Translations under genes and position numbers: made by a program
The notes under the pieces: model-generated
The model's database searches: none
Seen by the model: only the letters and a program-made list of their open reading frames with translations
Told to the model about the DNA's origin: nothing
Assembly (NCBI GenBank): GCA_028752905.1
Contig: JAQNBH010000014.1
Coordinates: 21,361,990-21,425,989 of the forward strand
From: Cladorhizidae sp. MBARI D1340-BT2
Lineage: Eukaryota > Porifera > Demospongiae > Poecilosclerida > Cladorhizidae
Direction of reading: 5' to 3'
DNA length: 64,000 nt
In this document: positions 1-11,699 of the stretch, in pieces
How positions within the stretch are numbered: position 1 is the first letter of the stretch
Layout of the letters: each line of letters starts with the position of its first letter

Positions 1-815
1 TCTCACCTGCTCTGGACCCATCGGACGAGGATGGCTCCATGCACGACCAGAAAAATGCAAATACAGGCAGACTGGGTTGCATTGTCGGCATGATCAGCCT
101 CCACTCTTTTCTTTTTTGGTGCAGAGCTCACTCGTCACTTCAAGGAGTGCCTGCATCGCAGGCGATGGGTCTCAAACCGTGCACGGGGAAAAAACATGGG
201 CCACACGTACAAAAGAACGAACTCTCAGACAGACATGCTCCCGGGTAAGCCAGGAGCGCCATTTGCATTCAAAGACTCGATAATTCACTGAATTCTGCAA
301 TTCACACTAGGTATAACAGCTTGCTGCATTCTTCATCGATGCACGAGCCGAGGGGTCCACAATAAAAGTTGTCTCAATGTTACGGGCGTCGGCGCCTCCT
401 GCGGGAAACACATCCACCTCTCTCTCTCTCTTGTTCCAAAAAATACGAAACAAACAAACGGGCATTGAGGTTGTTGTTTTTTGAAAGGGGAAAAAATTGG
501 GGGCATGTGGAACACAACGGGACGGGTAGTTCTCCACCTGGTCCCGCGTGCCGGCCTCATGCACAGAGATGCACGAGATGGCCGGCAGGAATCACCGAGG
601 GTCACTGGGTCATAGCGGTCTCCATGGTCGATTTCTCCCTGATTCTCCAACTTAACAACCGAACCCTGCGGATAGGTCAAAGGGAGGTTAGCGCTATAAT
701 TGGGGGCCGTCAGGCACTTCCATGAAGGGGTCCACTCCTTAGATTTCCAGACGTAACCCTCCCCTACGCTTTCATGCCATGTCAGCTCCCTCCATAAAAA
801 ATGGTTGTTCAGCTG
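1..815. other. No gene recognised
   Basis: Several short overlapping open frames occur on both strands, but none shows a recognisable domain or coding pattern. A CT microsatellite lies near 417-436. The stretch is directly downstream (on the minus strand) of the reverse transcriptase remnant and may hold its 3' untranslated region. Confidence 0.4.
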
Positions 816-817
816 CT

Positions 818-2215
818 CTAGCTCACACCAGGGTTGTCCCGAGAAGTATATCCATTGCAGCCAGACCTCACGAGCAGAGGACTCCCTAGAGTGGTGCTCT
901 CCATGGCCGACCCAGTGGTCCGCAGATAGAGGCGAGCCCAGTGGTGTTTGCCGCCATGTACGGCTAGTCTCCGCTGCTTAGTTGTTTCTGAATGATTTAG
1001 TACTGGACTCGTCAAAACCTCGAACTGACATTCACGGACCAAGTTGGAAATCTTCTGTGACGTTAAAATCCCTCTTCGCACTAGTTCTGAAGTGAAACTG
1101 CCCACTGTCCCCAGATTACCGATCACTAAAGGTATTACAGTGACCCGGTAACCCGGCCATGCGGTGGCTAGCTCGGCAGCCATCTCTCGGTACTTCCTGT
1201 TCTTCTCCTGCTCCCTTTCCACAATAAGAGGTTCCATGCACATGCAACTCCGAAAATCAAGATGCATCAGGTTTTCCGGAATGATCCCACTAAGTCTGGC
1301 TTCCTCTCGCTGATGCTGCGATCAGTGAGCAGACTGAGATCTACTGTAAGTTTTACTTCAGCATTTTCTAGCACCCCTACACCATTCCAGCCTGCGACTG
1401 TCTACATTAGAGAGGCTGATAAGGTCACATTCAACTTTGTGCAAAACGCCTTCAAAACTTGATACAGAACTCGGTGATGCCATTCCTTGTGGAGGGTCCT
1501 GTTCAATTCGGTACAAACAGAGAGCAGATGACCAATTGTTTCCGGCTCTTTCCTGCAGAATCGGAATTCCTCCGAAATCTTTTCCTTGATCACCCGTCAT
1601 CGATACGCCTTGGTGTACAGCACGCCATCTTGGGCCGCTACATTCAGTGCTTTGGTTTCAGCATGAAATCTCACAATGTTTTTGGTCAGGAGTGTGTGGC
1701 TAGTGCGTCCATACCTTCCAGGTGTCACTGTTGGGAATACACTCCATGAATAATTTTCCACTCCAAGTGTTCAGTTGCTAGCTCATCCTGGACCAGCCAT
1801 ACCATTTAGGATGCTCTTTGTGGTGAGATTGACTGCCTATTTAGCACAGCTCCGTCTCTTCTGATCGAAATGGGCACCTGATATCATTCTAGAACCTCCT
1901 GCGCTGCATGCAAGAAGTTCCAACTCGACTCACCCTCGAGGAGCAACTGGTGTTGAAATATTCCCTAGCAATACAGACCCTTAGCAGTCGCCATGTACAC
2001 TGCCATCGAAACAACCTCCTTCACCCAACAGTAGTGCAGTCCGATTAAACCTCGACCCCCAGCCCCCCTGGGAAGGAGCCACTCCAATGATGCATTGGCA
2101 TGACGACACTTGTTCTTCCTAAGGATTTTCCACATGAGGCGATCATGCTGGATCAACTCACTCTTTGTCCAGTGCCAAAAAATATCGGCCAAAAGAAACG
2201 GCCAACACATTTGTT
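818..2215 (-). pseudogene. Non-LTR retrotransposon reverse transcriptase, C-terminal part, decayed
   Basis: Read on the minus strand, three open blocks follow each other in different frames. The first (2210-1965) contains NASLEWLLPRGAGGRGLIG and VSMAVYMATA. The second (about 1600-1400) has CRKEPETIGHLLSVCTELN, a Cys-His tail segment. The third (1267-818) has REMAAELATAWPGYRVTVIP followed by a valine-isoleucine-glycine run. This order matches the region downstream of the polymerase domain in metazoan LINE-type proteins. The polymerase core with its YxDD motif is not present, so the copy is 5'-truncated. Frameshifts separate the blocks and the copy cannot make a working protein. The family assignment rests on pattern memory; the exact clade is unknown. 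Confidence 0.6.
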
Positions 2216-2219
2216 GGTT

Positions 2220-2890
2220 AAAAATGGGAGATATCTCACAAAAGAAATTTTCTGTAGTTAAAAAGTAGAAACAGTTATATAATGTTGAAAAGGAAGCTAA
2301 TGTTCTAATTTTAACCAGAATGAGCTAATTCAGACAGTTTTCCTCTAAATACTCAAAAAGATCTCAATTGGAAAAAAAGAGAGCTCCTTTCATTTAAAAA
2401 GGCCAGTTTTCCGTCATTTAAAGAGTAGAAATAATTTCATAATGTTGAAAAGCAATCTAATGTCATTTTTTTATTTATAATTATATAGCAGTTAAAAAGG
2501 AATCTAATCTTCTAATTTTGCCTAGAGTGAGCTATTTCAGACAGTTTTTCGACAAACATCTGAATTGGAGCCAAAAAAGCAAATACAGTTTTCTGTCATT
2601 TCAATAGTAGAATCAGTTTCATAACGTTAAAAAGGAATGTAATGTGTCAATTTTGAGAACAATGAATTATGTCAGACATATTTTTCTAAAAACATTCAAA
2701 AATCATCCGAATTGGAGTAAAAATTTGCTTCTTTCGATTAAAAAGGGGACAAGTTGTCACTAATAGCAGTTCTCTGTGTTTTAAACAGTAAAAAGAGTTC
2801 CATAATATTAAAAGGAACCTAAAGTGTCCATTTTGACAAGAATAAACTATTTTAGAGATTTTCCTCAAAACACTCAAAACATCCAAATTG
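2220..2890 (-). repeat. AT-rich satellite, about 180-bp units, minus orientation
   Basis: Three to four diverged units share the blocks AGTTTTCTGTCATTT, TTTCATAATGTTGAAAAGGA, TGAGCTATTTCAGACAG and CTCCAATTCGGA (reverse sense in places). The core CAGTTTTCNGTCATTT recurs near 2404, 2589 and, altered, 2768. The same unit fills 3745-5345 in the opposite orientation. Confidence 0.75.
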
Positions 2891-2894
2891 GTGC

Positions 2895-3140
2895 AGACCT
2901 CTTTTATTCCTTTGAAGCGGACCCCCAGACCTCTTTTATTCCTTTGAAGCAGACCCCAGACCTCTTCTATTCCTTTGAAGCAGACCACCAGACCTCTTCT
3001 ATTCCTTTGAACAGATCCCCAGCACCTTTATTCCTTTGAAGCAGACCCCCAAACCTCTTCTATTCCTTTGCAGACCCCCAGACCTCTTCTATTCCTTTGA
3101 AGCAGACCGACAGACCTTGTTCTATTCCTGCAAGCAGCAC
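2895..3140 (+). repeat. Minisatellite of about 32 bp
   Basis: Seven to eight copies of a unit built on GACCTCTTCTATTCCTTTGA followed by AGCAGACCCCCA. Copies vary by small indels. The array lies at the hinge between the two satellite orientations. Confidence 0.8.
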
Positions 3141-3284
3141 CCCCAGACTCATTTGACCCTATTCTACTTCTCTCCTACCACTCAGATGCCCTCCTAGACC
3201 ATCCCCTCTAAACTCCATGCTCACAGAACAGCAACAGGAGGAAATGACAAGATATGGTCTGACTTCCCTACAGTGGTGACCACA

Positions 3285-3404
3285 GCATTTGGAAGAGCCA
3301 AGTCTACCACTCACTCCATCAACACCGAAGATGCCATCCCGATTCGCAGAGAGCCATACAGATCCCTGAACCCAATGAACTTCACCTCAAAGAGAAGGAG
3401 GGGG
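3285..3404 (+). pseudogene. Ty3/gypsy pol fragment (start of reverse transcriptase)
   Basis: An open stretch reads HSINTEDAIPIRREPYRS. This matches the conserved 'H.I.TGDA.PIR..PYR' segment just before the polymerase core of gypsy elements. It then breaks off and is joined directly to a purine-rich tract (AAAGAGAAGGAGGGGG) and an LTR, so nearly all of pol, including RNase H and integrase, has been deleted. Non-functional. Confidence 0.55.
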
Positions 3405-3741
3405 TGAAGTTAGGCTCAGCCTAACAAAACACCCACTCACACTTCAGCCCTTCCCCTGAAGGGCTAGAACTTATGAACTATTAGATGGAATTTATTCATA
3501 TTTGTATGGATTGCTAATTGATTGGAATGTGTGTGGTCTATGTTTATTACCATTTAGGGTCAGTTCAGAACTAGCAGGTCCAGTCTATTTAAGGGCAGGC
3601 CTGCTGGTGAAGAGCAGAACCTCTCAGTTTTTCAGTGTTTAAATGTGCAGAAATCAATAAGAATTGTTCTCTTCAAATTATTTTGTATCTTCCTAGACCT
3701 AGACCAGTCAGACTTGTTAGGTTGTGTCAAGCGGCCTAACA
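3405..3741 (+). mobile_element. 3' LTR of the deleted gypsy element
   Basis: It is preceded by a polypurine tract. The left end carries GTTAGGC and the right end GCCTAACA, which are inverted copies. Internal sequence has a TATA-like TATTTAAGG near 3588 and a polyadenylation-like AATAAG near 3656. About 335 bp; the exact left base (3405 or 3408) is uncertain because the terminal T appears mutated. Confidence 0.55.
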
Positions 3742-3744
3742 ATT

Positions 3745-5345
3745 ACTAAATGCTTTATGCTCGTTAAATGACAGAAAACTGCTTTTGGTAAAAATTTCTC
3801 CCATTTTTTACCGAAACAAGCTCTTTTTTAAAATCTAATTGGAACATTCTTGAGTGTTGTGAGAAAAAAATGTCCTTCTTGTCAAAGGGCACATTAGGTT
3901 CCTTTTAACAGTATGAAACCGTTTCCACTCTTTAAATAATCAGAACACTGCTGTGGGTGAAAATTTCACCCTTTTTAACTGAAAGAAGCTCTTTTTTGCT
4001 TCTATTCGGACATTTTTGAGTGCTGTGAGGATAAACTCTCTGAAATAGATCATTATTGTCCAAATGGACACATTAGATTCCTTTTAAATATTAGGAAACT
4101 CTTTCTAGAGTTTAAATGACAGAAAACTGTTTTTGTGAAATTCTCCCCATATTAACCCAAAGTAGGTTCCAATTGATATGTTTTTGAATGTTTTGAGAAT
4201 AAATTCTTTGAAATAGCTCATTTTATCAAAATGGGCATATTAGGTTCCTTTCTGGTATATATTAAAATAACAGAAAACTCTTCTTCCCTTTTTAACCAAG
4301 GGAAACACTTTTTGTCTCCAATTCAGATGTTTTTGTATGTTTTGAGAAAAAATTGTTTGATATAATTTGATGTAATTTCCCCTGTGGTAAGTTGTGAAAT
4401 CCCAAACTAAACTAGTCTCCAAATATGACCGTCCTCGTGAAATATTAAATGTTCATTAAGTCCGGAACAGTTGTAGCTGGGTAGTTGGCACAGTACCAGA
4501 AGGTAGTTCTGTGTATAGGTACACATCATACAAGATTTCAAGTAAAAATTCTGAAGCAAAGAAAATTTGTGGTATTTTTGTTTTTTTTGTTTTTTTGGGT
4601 AGTGGACCCCCTTAAATGACAGAATCTGCTTTTCGTGAAAATTTCACCCCCTTTTAACCGAAAGAAGCTCTTTTTCACTCTTATTGAGACAATTTTGAGT
4701 GCTGTGAGGAAGAACTCTCTGAAATAGCTCATTATTGTATGGTTCCTTTTAAATATTATGAAACTCTTTTTAGTGTTTAATTGATCGAAAACTGTTTTTG
4801 GTGAAACTCTCAAATCACCATTTGAACTGAAAGAAGCTCTTTTTTGCTCCAATTGGGATATTTTTTAGTGTTTTGAGGAAAAAATATCAGAATTAGCCAT
4901 TTAAAATGAGAGAAAACTGCAATTTCTCCCTTTTTTACCAGAAAGGAGCTCGTTTTTTCGCCAATTAGGACGTTATCGATTGTTTTGAGGAAAAACTGTC
5001 TGAAATAGCTCATTCTTATCAAAATGGGCACATTAGGTTCCTTTTTAACATTAAGAAACTGTTTCTACTCTTTAAATGACAGAAAACTGGTTTTGGTGAA
5101 AAATCTTCTCTTTTTAACCGGAACAATCTCGTAGATGTTTTGAGTGTTTTGAGGAAAATTTGAGGAAAACTCTCTAAAATAGTTCATTCTTGTCAAAATG
5201 GGTACTTTAATTTCCTTTTAATATTATGAAACTCTTTGTGCTGTTTAATACACAGAGAAGTGCTATTAGTGATAAATTCCCCCCTTTTTAACCCAAAGAA
5301 GCTCTTTTTTACTCCAATTCGGATTATTTTTGAATGTTTTTAGAA
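3745..5345 (+). repeat. AT-rich satellite, about 170-bp units, plus orientation
   Basis: About nine diverged units, each with TTTAAATGACAGAAAACTG, a CCCTTTTTAACC block, GAAGCTCTTTTTTGCTCC, GAGTGTTTTGAGGAAAAA, GAAATAGCTCATT and ATGGGCACATTAGGTTCC. Unit starts fall near 3763, 3934, 4115, 4262, 4610, 4776, 4900, 5070 and 5240. It is the inverted partner of the array at 2220-2890. Short open frames on the minus strand here are satellite translation, not genes. Confidence 0.8.
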
Positions 5346-5349
5346 AAAA

Positions 5350-8300
5350 ATGTCCATTGTTCCAAAAATAGATTTAGTCCTTCCCGAATTTGGTCCATTT
5401 CTGCTTTCACTTTACCCATCAAGTGGTAGTCAAGTAGAGCTCCTACAATTTCAGAAAGAAGATCCAGAGTGAAAAAGGAAATAGCCTTACGAAACCCTGT
5501 ACAAGTGATAAGGTCAAGAGCTTCATCCATGTCAAACACCATTTGAAGCTCTTCATTACTTTCTTCTGCATTAATCTATAAAATTGATTCAAACAATTGG
5601 CTTCCCATAAACATTGACATATACCTTTCCCACCACAAATCGAAGGAGCATCCCAGGAATTTCTTCTGGTTCCACATGAATAGAATGGTAACTTCCACTC
5701 ACGAAATATTTTAATACTTCTTTCGACATAAATGGATAGCCATTGCCTCCATGAATAATAGACAAAACAAGGAACTGTCCCATGAAGAAGAGCTCTTGCT
5801 TCTAGAGCAAAGACAAAAGATAGTCACAGTTGCATGTCACAATGTGTCAAGTATAACAACCAATTAAGCACTATTTTTAGTCGTTCAAAATGCATGACTT
5901 ATTGGTAATCGCCATAATCATGGAACTATTATTGCTATCATAATCATGGAACTATTATTGTCATCATAATCACAAAGCCTGGTCACAACTCGTGCCTATG
6001 ACTAGTTGTCTTACAAAAAAAAAAAGTTTGTAATACTTGTTGATCAGTACCAAATTACACCAGCTATCTTCCCCCCCCCCCCCCCCCCCCCCCCAAAAAA
6101 AAACCCCGACCATTATGCAATTTATTATTTTCTTAGGTTATCAGACAGCACTAGCAATGTATTGGCATATTCATTAGATTTGAAGTTTGTGACAGCCATA
6201 CTTTAGAATGGCAACGCCATAAACTGACCAGTTACAACTGACAATATATTTATCAAAAGTACATGCAGTAATGAATCAGGAATAGTGGTTCTCAAGTCTA
6301 CAAACTCAGAGTACACTATTCAAAATGTATCAAATAGGGAAACTCAGAGTACACTATTCAAAATGTATCAAATAGGGTTGCTAAGTGCTGAAATATACGA
6401 AGAAAAATTGCCGTGGTTTACCTGCACTGCTGTAATATAAATTTTTGGGTTTGATAATCCCCCTCTGAAGTATGCTTTAGACACTGCTTGTGCTAACATT
6501 CTGAAAAACTCCCTTTTGGGTCCATCTTGATCAACTGCTTCTTCTCCAACAAAAGTAACCTATAATGTTCAATTAGCGATTAAAATTTCAAATGAGAGCT
6601 CTGATAGAAAAAAGTACAGGCAACACTTGAGTGAATTTTCTCATTTCACTGGCAGTGAAACTCAATAATGTAAATATTCCATAGTCATGCACACAAGGCC
6701 AAATACAAGTACCTTTATTGTCTTAGTAGTAGGAATAAATTTCTTCTTCAATTCTCTCAAGGTATCCTTAAGAAGGAATTTCCTTCGCAGATCCACGTGA
6801 AATGTAGACACAACAATATTGCTTCTCAACCTCTTTATAGTAGTGGCTAAAGGATTGTCCCTGCAACAAAAATATTCCAGAACTAAAGAGATATTTTAGA
6901 AAACAAAGGTGAGAATAAATACATTAAATATTACATGTAGATATAGAGATTGAAAATTACAAAGACTTCCTATTGTTGTAAAAATTACTTTCCCCCCGCT
7001 TATGGCTTCTGCTGATGCAAAAGTTTCCATGCTCTGGATGATAGCAGTCTCCACCATCTTGTCTATCTCACTAGAGTCTATGCAACATTCAATAAAATGC
7101 GGGTAGAAGTCTAACATCACTCACAATGCTGACACATACCTCGTTCTTGCACTTCTTAATAGAGATCATTGGAAGATCACTCACTCCTACATATATATAC
7201 ATGGAATAATTCGACCGGCATTGCGTAGCAGTTTGCTATGCATAATCAGAGAGTACACATATACTCCCTATATTTGTTTGACCAACTTTTTTTTAAATGG
7301 CAGATGCTAAAAGTAACAAAAAATGTTTTATTAATAAAACAAACCAAAAGGGATGGACTCATCAAAAAAGGTGTTTGGATGCCTGGACCTTTTAAAAAAA
7401 AAGTGCACAACATAATACAGATTTCATAAATAATGAATGTGCTAATGTCCCGTCTAAACATTTGTGATCAATATTGGCAAATTCCAGTTTGCTTTTTTTT
7501 GATGAGTCAATATCACTATCCCTTTTATCTGTAAAAACATTTTTTGTTGCTTGTATAAACTGCTTTTTGTTCTACATCTTTCATAGCAGAATTCCTTAAA
7601 AAAAAATTCTGATAAATAATTCTTGCACATATAATCTTTAGCCACAACAACCCTCCTCCCCCTCCTCCCAAAAAGAAACTTTTTCAAACACTTTTCCCAC
7701 TTCCATGTAAGTTATGACTTTCAAATTACCTAAATGTTGGAGAACAACTGCTACCAGTACTTCCACTTGTTAGATCAACAACTTCATTCCTATATATGAG
7801 ATACACATTACTCTACGATCATTTACATATAACTAGTATGTTATATACCTGGAACATGAAGTCACATGAGCAGTCAACTTCTCTATACTGAACATCATTC
7901 CACATTTCAAGCATTTTTCTTTGGACTATATAAATGAATATTTAATGTTAGCTACTGAAACAAAAATGTTAACTCACCCCACCAGGCAAATCATGGGAGA
8001 GATATCCAAATCTCATTGTAGAGGATGAATATATGTGCGAGAAAATCTAACCCGTCTTTTAAGCACATCTGGAGATGAAAGAGTTGCTGACAACTTTTCC
8101 AAATTCCTTGAATTAGGAGCACACTTAAAAAACTCAAATCCTCCACCCTCTCTTAAAGTTGGAAAATTTTCATAGAGCAAATCATTAAAACTGTCAGAAT
8201 TAATTTGCAAGTCATAAAAAACGATTTCTTTCTCCCCAATACCAGCCTGAAGTAGGGCATCTTTTTCAGTTTCTGTTCTTGGTATCTTTGTTTGGTCATG

Positions 8301-8461
8301 ATAAGCCAAGCACATAAACTTATGCTTCCAAACACATTTAGGAGTACTGGAAGCACCAAGCTTTGACTTTTATTGAATAGTGAAGATACTTCCTCTCTCA
8401 ATTTCCTCCTTCGTAGCTTATTCTTATTAAGCACCAACAAGCACCGATCAGCTGCAGCCAT
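5350..8461 (-). pseudogene. G2E3-like HECT E3 ubiquitin ligase gene, multi-exon, truncated
   Basis: HECT ligases carry ubiquitin on a C-lobe cysteine and pass it to substrates. Minus-strand exons, in order: about 8461-7983 (KLGASSTPKCVWKHKFMCLA, AGIGEKEIVFYD, then an IHPLQ end); about 7925-7857 (CLKCGMMFSIEKLTAHVTSC, a UBZ-like zinc finger); 7787-7731; about 7185-7137; about 7107-6990; 6860-6713 (VDLRRKFLLKDTLRELKK); 6559-6422 (FVGEEAVDQDGPKREFF, a HECT N-lobe signature); 5801-5625 (FLVLSIIHGGNGYPFMSKEV); 5575-5350 (EMDQIREGLN). Introns are short with GT...AG ends. Three defects are visible. There is a frame break in exon 1 near 8365, a TGA at 8013-8015 where an arginine codon (CGA) is expected, and loss of everything after the N-lobe, including the catalytic cysteine, where the satellite begins. 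Alternative splicing could bypass the first two defects but not the third. Confidence 0.65.
6068..6104. repeat. Homopolymer C then A run
   Basis: A run of more than 20 C followed by a run of A, within an intron-sized gap between HECT exons. Its length may be unreliable in the assembly. Confidence 0.8.
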
Positions 8462-8465
8462 TAAT

Positions 8466-9025
8466 ATGAGTATATAATATAATACTGTATATATATTAGA
8501 AATTTACCAGTGCAGACATCAAATGTTTATAGGATCCTTTACCTTTAAAAACAGTGGGTGGACACTTGATATTATTATTTGGATGTTATTATATTGGGTG
8601 GCCATTATTTTAAAAGGTAAAGGGTCATCTAAAACATTTGTTGTCAATTTTGGTTTCCTTTCTTGTTTCAAAAATGGTAAGTATGGTAGCATGCTAGTAG
8701 TACAAGTGTGTTTATCTTTTTGGAGTATATAGTCGTGGGCAAGCATTAATCTTATGAGTATTTTGATTATGATGAATGGACCTATTGTATGAAAGTTATG
8801 TGAAGGAAGAATAATCTTTGACCTTTCTGCTAGATGCTCTAGCCTTCTTCAGGTATATATATATACTATATATGTCAACTGATTGTTCATCAACAAGATA
8901 AATTGTTGAAGATGAAAATTTAAAGGGTTTTTTTAACACTTTCTCTAGCACTTAAGTCTGCCTCTTTATTACCTTAGCTACCTTAGTGAAGTAGTCAAAG
9001 CATGCTGAAAGTGGTTTTTGGAGCT
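8466..9025. other. Upstream of HECT gene; no gene; Penelope-terminus fragment
   Basis: No supported coding sequence. At 8826-8853 the sequence TGCTAGATGCTCTAGCCTTC is a minus-strand fragment of the palindromic Penelope terminus found complete at 44412-44554. Any promoter of the HECT gene should lie here, but no clear motif is visible. Confidence 0.45.
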
Positions 9026-9029
9026 TGCA

Positions 9030-9197
9030 GAAGCCAGCAGGAGCCAAGGCCAGCAGGTGCTGAGGCCAGCAGGAGCCGAGGCCAGAAGGAGCCAAGGCCA
9101 GCAGGAGCCAAGGCCAGCAGGAGCCAAGGCCAGCAGGAGCCGAGGCCAGCAGGAGCCGAGGCCAGCAGGAGCCAAGGCAAGCAGAAGCCAAGGCCAA
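9030..9197. repeat. GC-rich 16-bp minisatellite
   Basis: About ten copies of GCCAGCAGGAGCCAAG with A/G changes in the last bases. A 16-bp period without stops keeps several frames open on each strand, which explains the overlapping open frames here. Not a gene. Confidence 0.9.
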
Positions 9198-9199
9198 CA

Positions 9200-9970
9200 C
9201 TATTTTGGCTATTAAGGAGCTCCTGAATGAGTCTTATTTGTGAGCTTCAGTCTTTGAGGGAGTTGGCTTTAGCCACCCACCATCTTGAAATAGAAGTCAC
9301 ACCAAGTAGTGCACTCCCATGTGATCTTAATTCCCGAGACACCAAAAGTTTCAGTTGCTGATATATAGTTGTACACACTGTGCCAGATGTGGCTAGTAAC
9401 ACAGTGGCTAGCACACTACAATAACTTGCTGTGTAAACTACATAGAACTATGGCCAAAAAACGGCTCCTGGAACGTCTCCCATACATGAACCGAATAATA
9501 CCGAGAAAAACATGAGAACCTTGTTGTTCAATTGCAGAGAAAAGTGCCTACACTGGCTGACTTAACCTCATTATAATGGCAGTTATGAGGTAGCCCATTT
9601 CTAGGGTTATGGCTAGGAGTAAGGCTATAGAATATTGTGAGAAAGCTTTTGACCCTTAACTTGAGTCAGCCCAAATCCTAGGCTGCACCCTAGAAATAAC
9701 ACTCGTTCTAGCCATAGCCCTAAAGCTAGTCCTATACCTAAGCCATAGAGAGACCTGACCTGGCATGGAATATCCTGGTGGTGTCAATGTGGATGGAATT
9801 TGATGACAGGAAACCACTAGCTGATTTAGGTTCTCCCATAAATTAACAGGAACTTAGCGATTGAATAACAGGAGAAAGTTCAAAGTTACTACAAGACTAA
9901 GCAACCAAAAACGCACATGCAAAATTGCATCCAATAAATTCTCATACCCAGGATACATATCGCACATGAA
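9200..9970. other. No gene seen
   Basis: Unique AT-rich sequence. Around 9600-9760 there are loosely inverted CTAGGGTTATGGCTAGGA-like and CTAGCCATAGCCCTA-like blocks, but no clear element boundary. Confidence 0.4.
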
Positions 9971-9974
9971 AAAC

Positions 9975-10165
9975 AGGTTTCCTCTTGACAATATATACCT
10001 AGTAGTGAGGCAGCACCACTCTTGACAATATAATTATACCACTTAGTGTGGCAGTCCCACTCTTGACAATATATACCTAGTAGCATGGCTGTCCCACTCT
10101 TGACAATATATACCTAGTAGTGTGGCAACCCCACTCTTGACAATATATACCTCGTGTGGCAGCCC
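9975..10165 (+). repeat. 37-46-bp tandem repeat
   Basis: Five copies of CTCTTGACAATATATACCTA followed by GTAGTGTGGCAGCCCCA, with one shortened copy at the right end. Confidence 0.85.
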
Positions 10166-10833
10166 CAATTTCTACATAGCCTATGAAACTTTAGCACACA
10201 CAGAGTTACTTCCCCTGTTATCTCCAGGGTTGACTACAAGTAACATCAAGGATAAGATAATACAAAACGTAGCTACATGTTCTGTAAGTTACATGTTCTG
10301 TATGATCCAGGAGGAACACACAGGCTTAACTAGATCATGACCACACTATTAAACTTCCTTAACCTTCAGAAGTGTTGGGATCATGAGGAACTTCACCACC
10401 CATAGAAGAGCCTGAGGAGTTAGAGGTGGTTAGTTTGCAGAGGACTTCAATGGCATCCTTCACCTTGCTGATTTGGGACAGTGCTCATTCTCTCTCCGCC
10501 AGCTTTCTGCAGCAATTTTCTGCAGACAGATTTGCTTTGAAAATTTTCAATAAATTTTCTGCAAACGACTCTGCAATTATACGCGGCAATCGTCCATTTT
10601 CTGCGACAGATTTTTGGTGAACGATTTTTTGGTGATGTGATCTGAACGATTTTTGGTGAATGATTTTTTGTGAACTATTTTTTGTGAATGATTTTTTTTT
10701 TTCTTTTCACTTCACATATGTGTCGCATTCCGCGTTCTATAGACCGGAGGAGGTCACTGTAAACTATGACACAGTGACCGTGGGTCATTTTAAGGGGGGG
10801 GGGGGGGGGGGGGGGCACTAGCTAAGTACTGCA
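10166..10833. other. No gene; short tandem GATTTTTTGTGAA motif and G-run
   Basis: 10610-10700 holds four to five copies of GAACGATTTTTTGGTGA-type units. 10795-10816 is a poly-G run. The 10440-10620 stretch has repeated TTTTCTGC blocks. No supported coding sequence. Confidence 0.5.
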
Positions 10834-10839
10834 AATTAA

Positions 10840-10925
10840 ACTCTTAGAACGCCGGTGGCGTCTATACACGCCAATTGAAATCTACTCTCACACGCCGGTG
10901 GCGTATATACACGCTCCTAAAATAT
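10840..10925. mobile_element. piggyBac-like subterminal repeats
   Basis: Two copies of ACGCCGGTGGCGT-TATA-CACGC separated by about 45 bp. They resemble the GC-hairpin subterminal repeats of piggyBac-type elements, and an acidic open frame like a piggyBac N-terminus follows 360 bp downstream. No TTAA boundary was found, so this is tentative. Confidence 0.3.
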
Positions 10926-11283
10926 GGTAAATTTTTATTAGCGTTTGTTGCGTAGCTGCTTATTCTTACAGTTGTACTTTGTATTTTATCTGAGAGATCT
11001 GTTCTTGTTCTTTTGAGAAAGTATACCGATAGCTAGCTGGCTGTTGTGTGTTTTTTAAAGATATTTTTTTAAGTAGGCAAGTACATTGAAGTGCGTTATC
11101 ATTGATTAAATTAGCGTTTATTGGTTTATTGCGCAGCTGCTTATTCTTACAGCTGCACTTTTGTAGTTGATCTGAGAGATGTTATTCTTCTTTTGACATA
11201 GGATACAGACACAGCTAGTTGGCTGTTGTGTTTTGTTTTTAGATATTCTTTGAAGTAGGCAAGTACACTGAAGTGAGTTACAA

Positions 11284-11634
11284 ATGATGGAGAGATATAA
11301 CACAGATTATGTTATATTAGATGCTGAAGACAGTGATGAAGATTTTGATGGATGTGATGAAGAAGGTTATAGTGGTAGTGATGATGATGCTATTGGTGCT
11401 GTGGATGGTGGTGTTGATAGTGGTGGTGTTGGTGGAGGTGGTGTTAGGGTTTGTAGTGCTGCTAGCAGTATCTCTTCCAGTTCCAGCAGTGCAACTGTCA
11501 GCCAGACCTCTTCCAGCTCCAGCAGTCGAACTGTCAGCCAGACCTCTTCCAGCTCCAGCAGTCTAATCAGACTATATCTTCATCACTATAATGATATCCA
11601 CAACGTATACAATGAAGTAATAATGATAGGTTAG
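11284..11634 (+). CDS. Acidic/serine-rich 116-aa ORF, possible piggyBac N-terminal fragment
   Basis: It starts at an ATG and runs 116 codons. Residues 11-40 are rich in Asp/Glu (DAEDSDEDFDGCDEEGYSG). A glycine-rich stretch follows, then two copies of a serine-rich block (SQTSSSSSS). Acidic low-complexity N-termini are typical of piggyBac-type transposases, but no DDD catalytic core follows. The serine blocks come from a 36-bp tandem duplication. It could equally be a chance frame in low-complexity DNA. Function unknown. Confidence 0.25.
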   Translation: MMERYNTDYVILDAEDSDEDFDGCDEEGYSGSDDDAIGAVDGGVDSGGVGGGGVRVCSAASSISSSSSSATVSQTSSSSSSRTVSQTSSSSSSLIRLYLHHYNDIHNVYNEVIMIG

Positions 11635-11699
11635 TTCATGAGCTAAACTATGATCTGGCAGTTTCCTAGCTCCTGCTGGTATTTAGCGGTGCTAGAGCA

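Noticed and set aside
7454..7687. 77-codon minus-strand frame within the HECT locus
   Set aside because: Lies in an intron, is Lys/Phe-rich and low-complexity, and does not continue the HECT homology.
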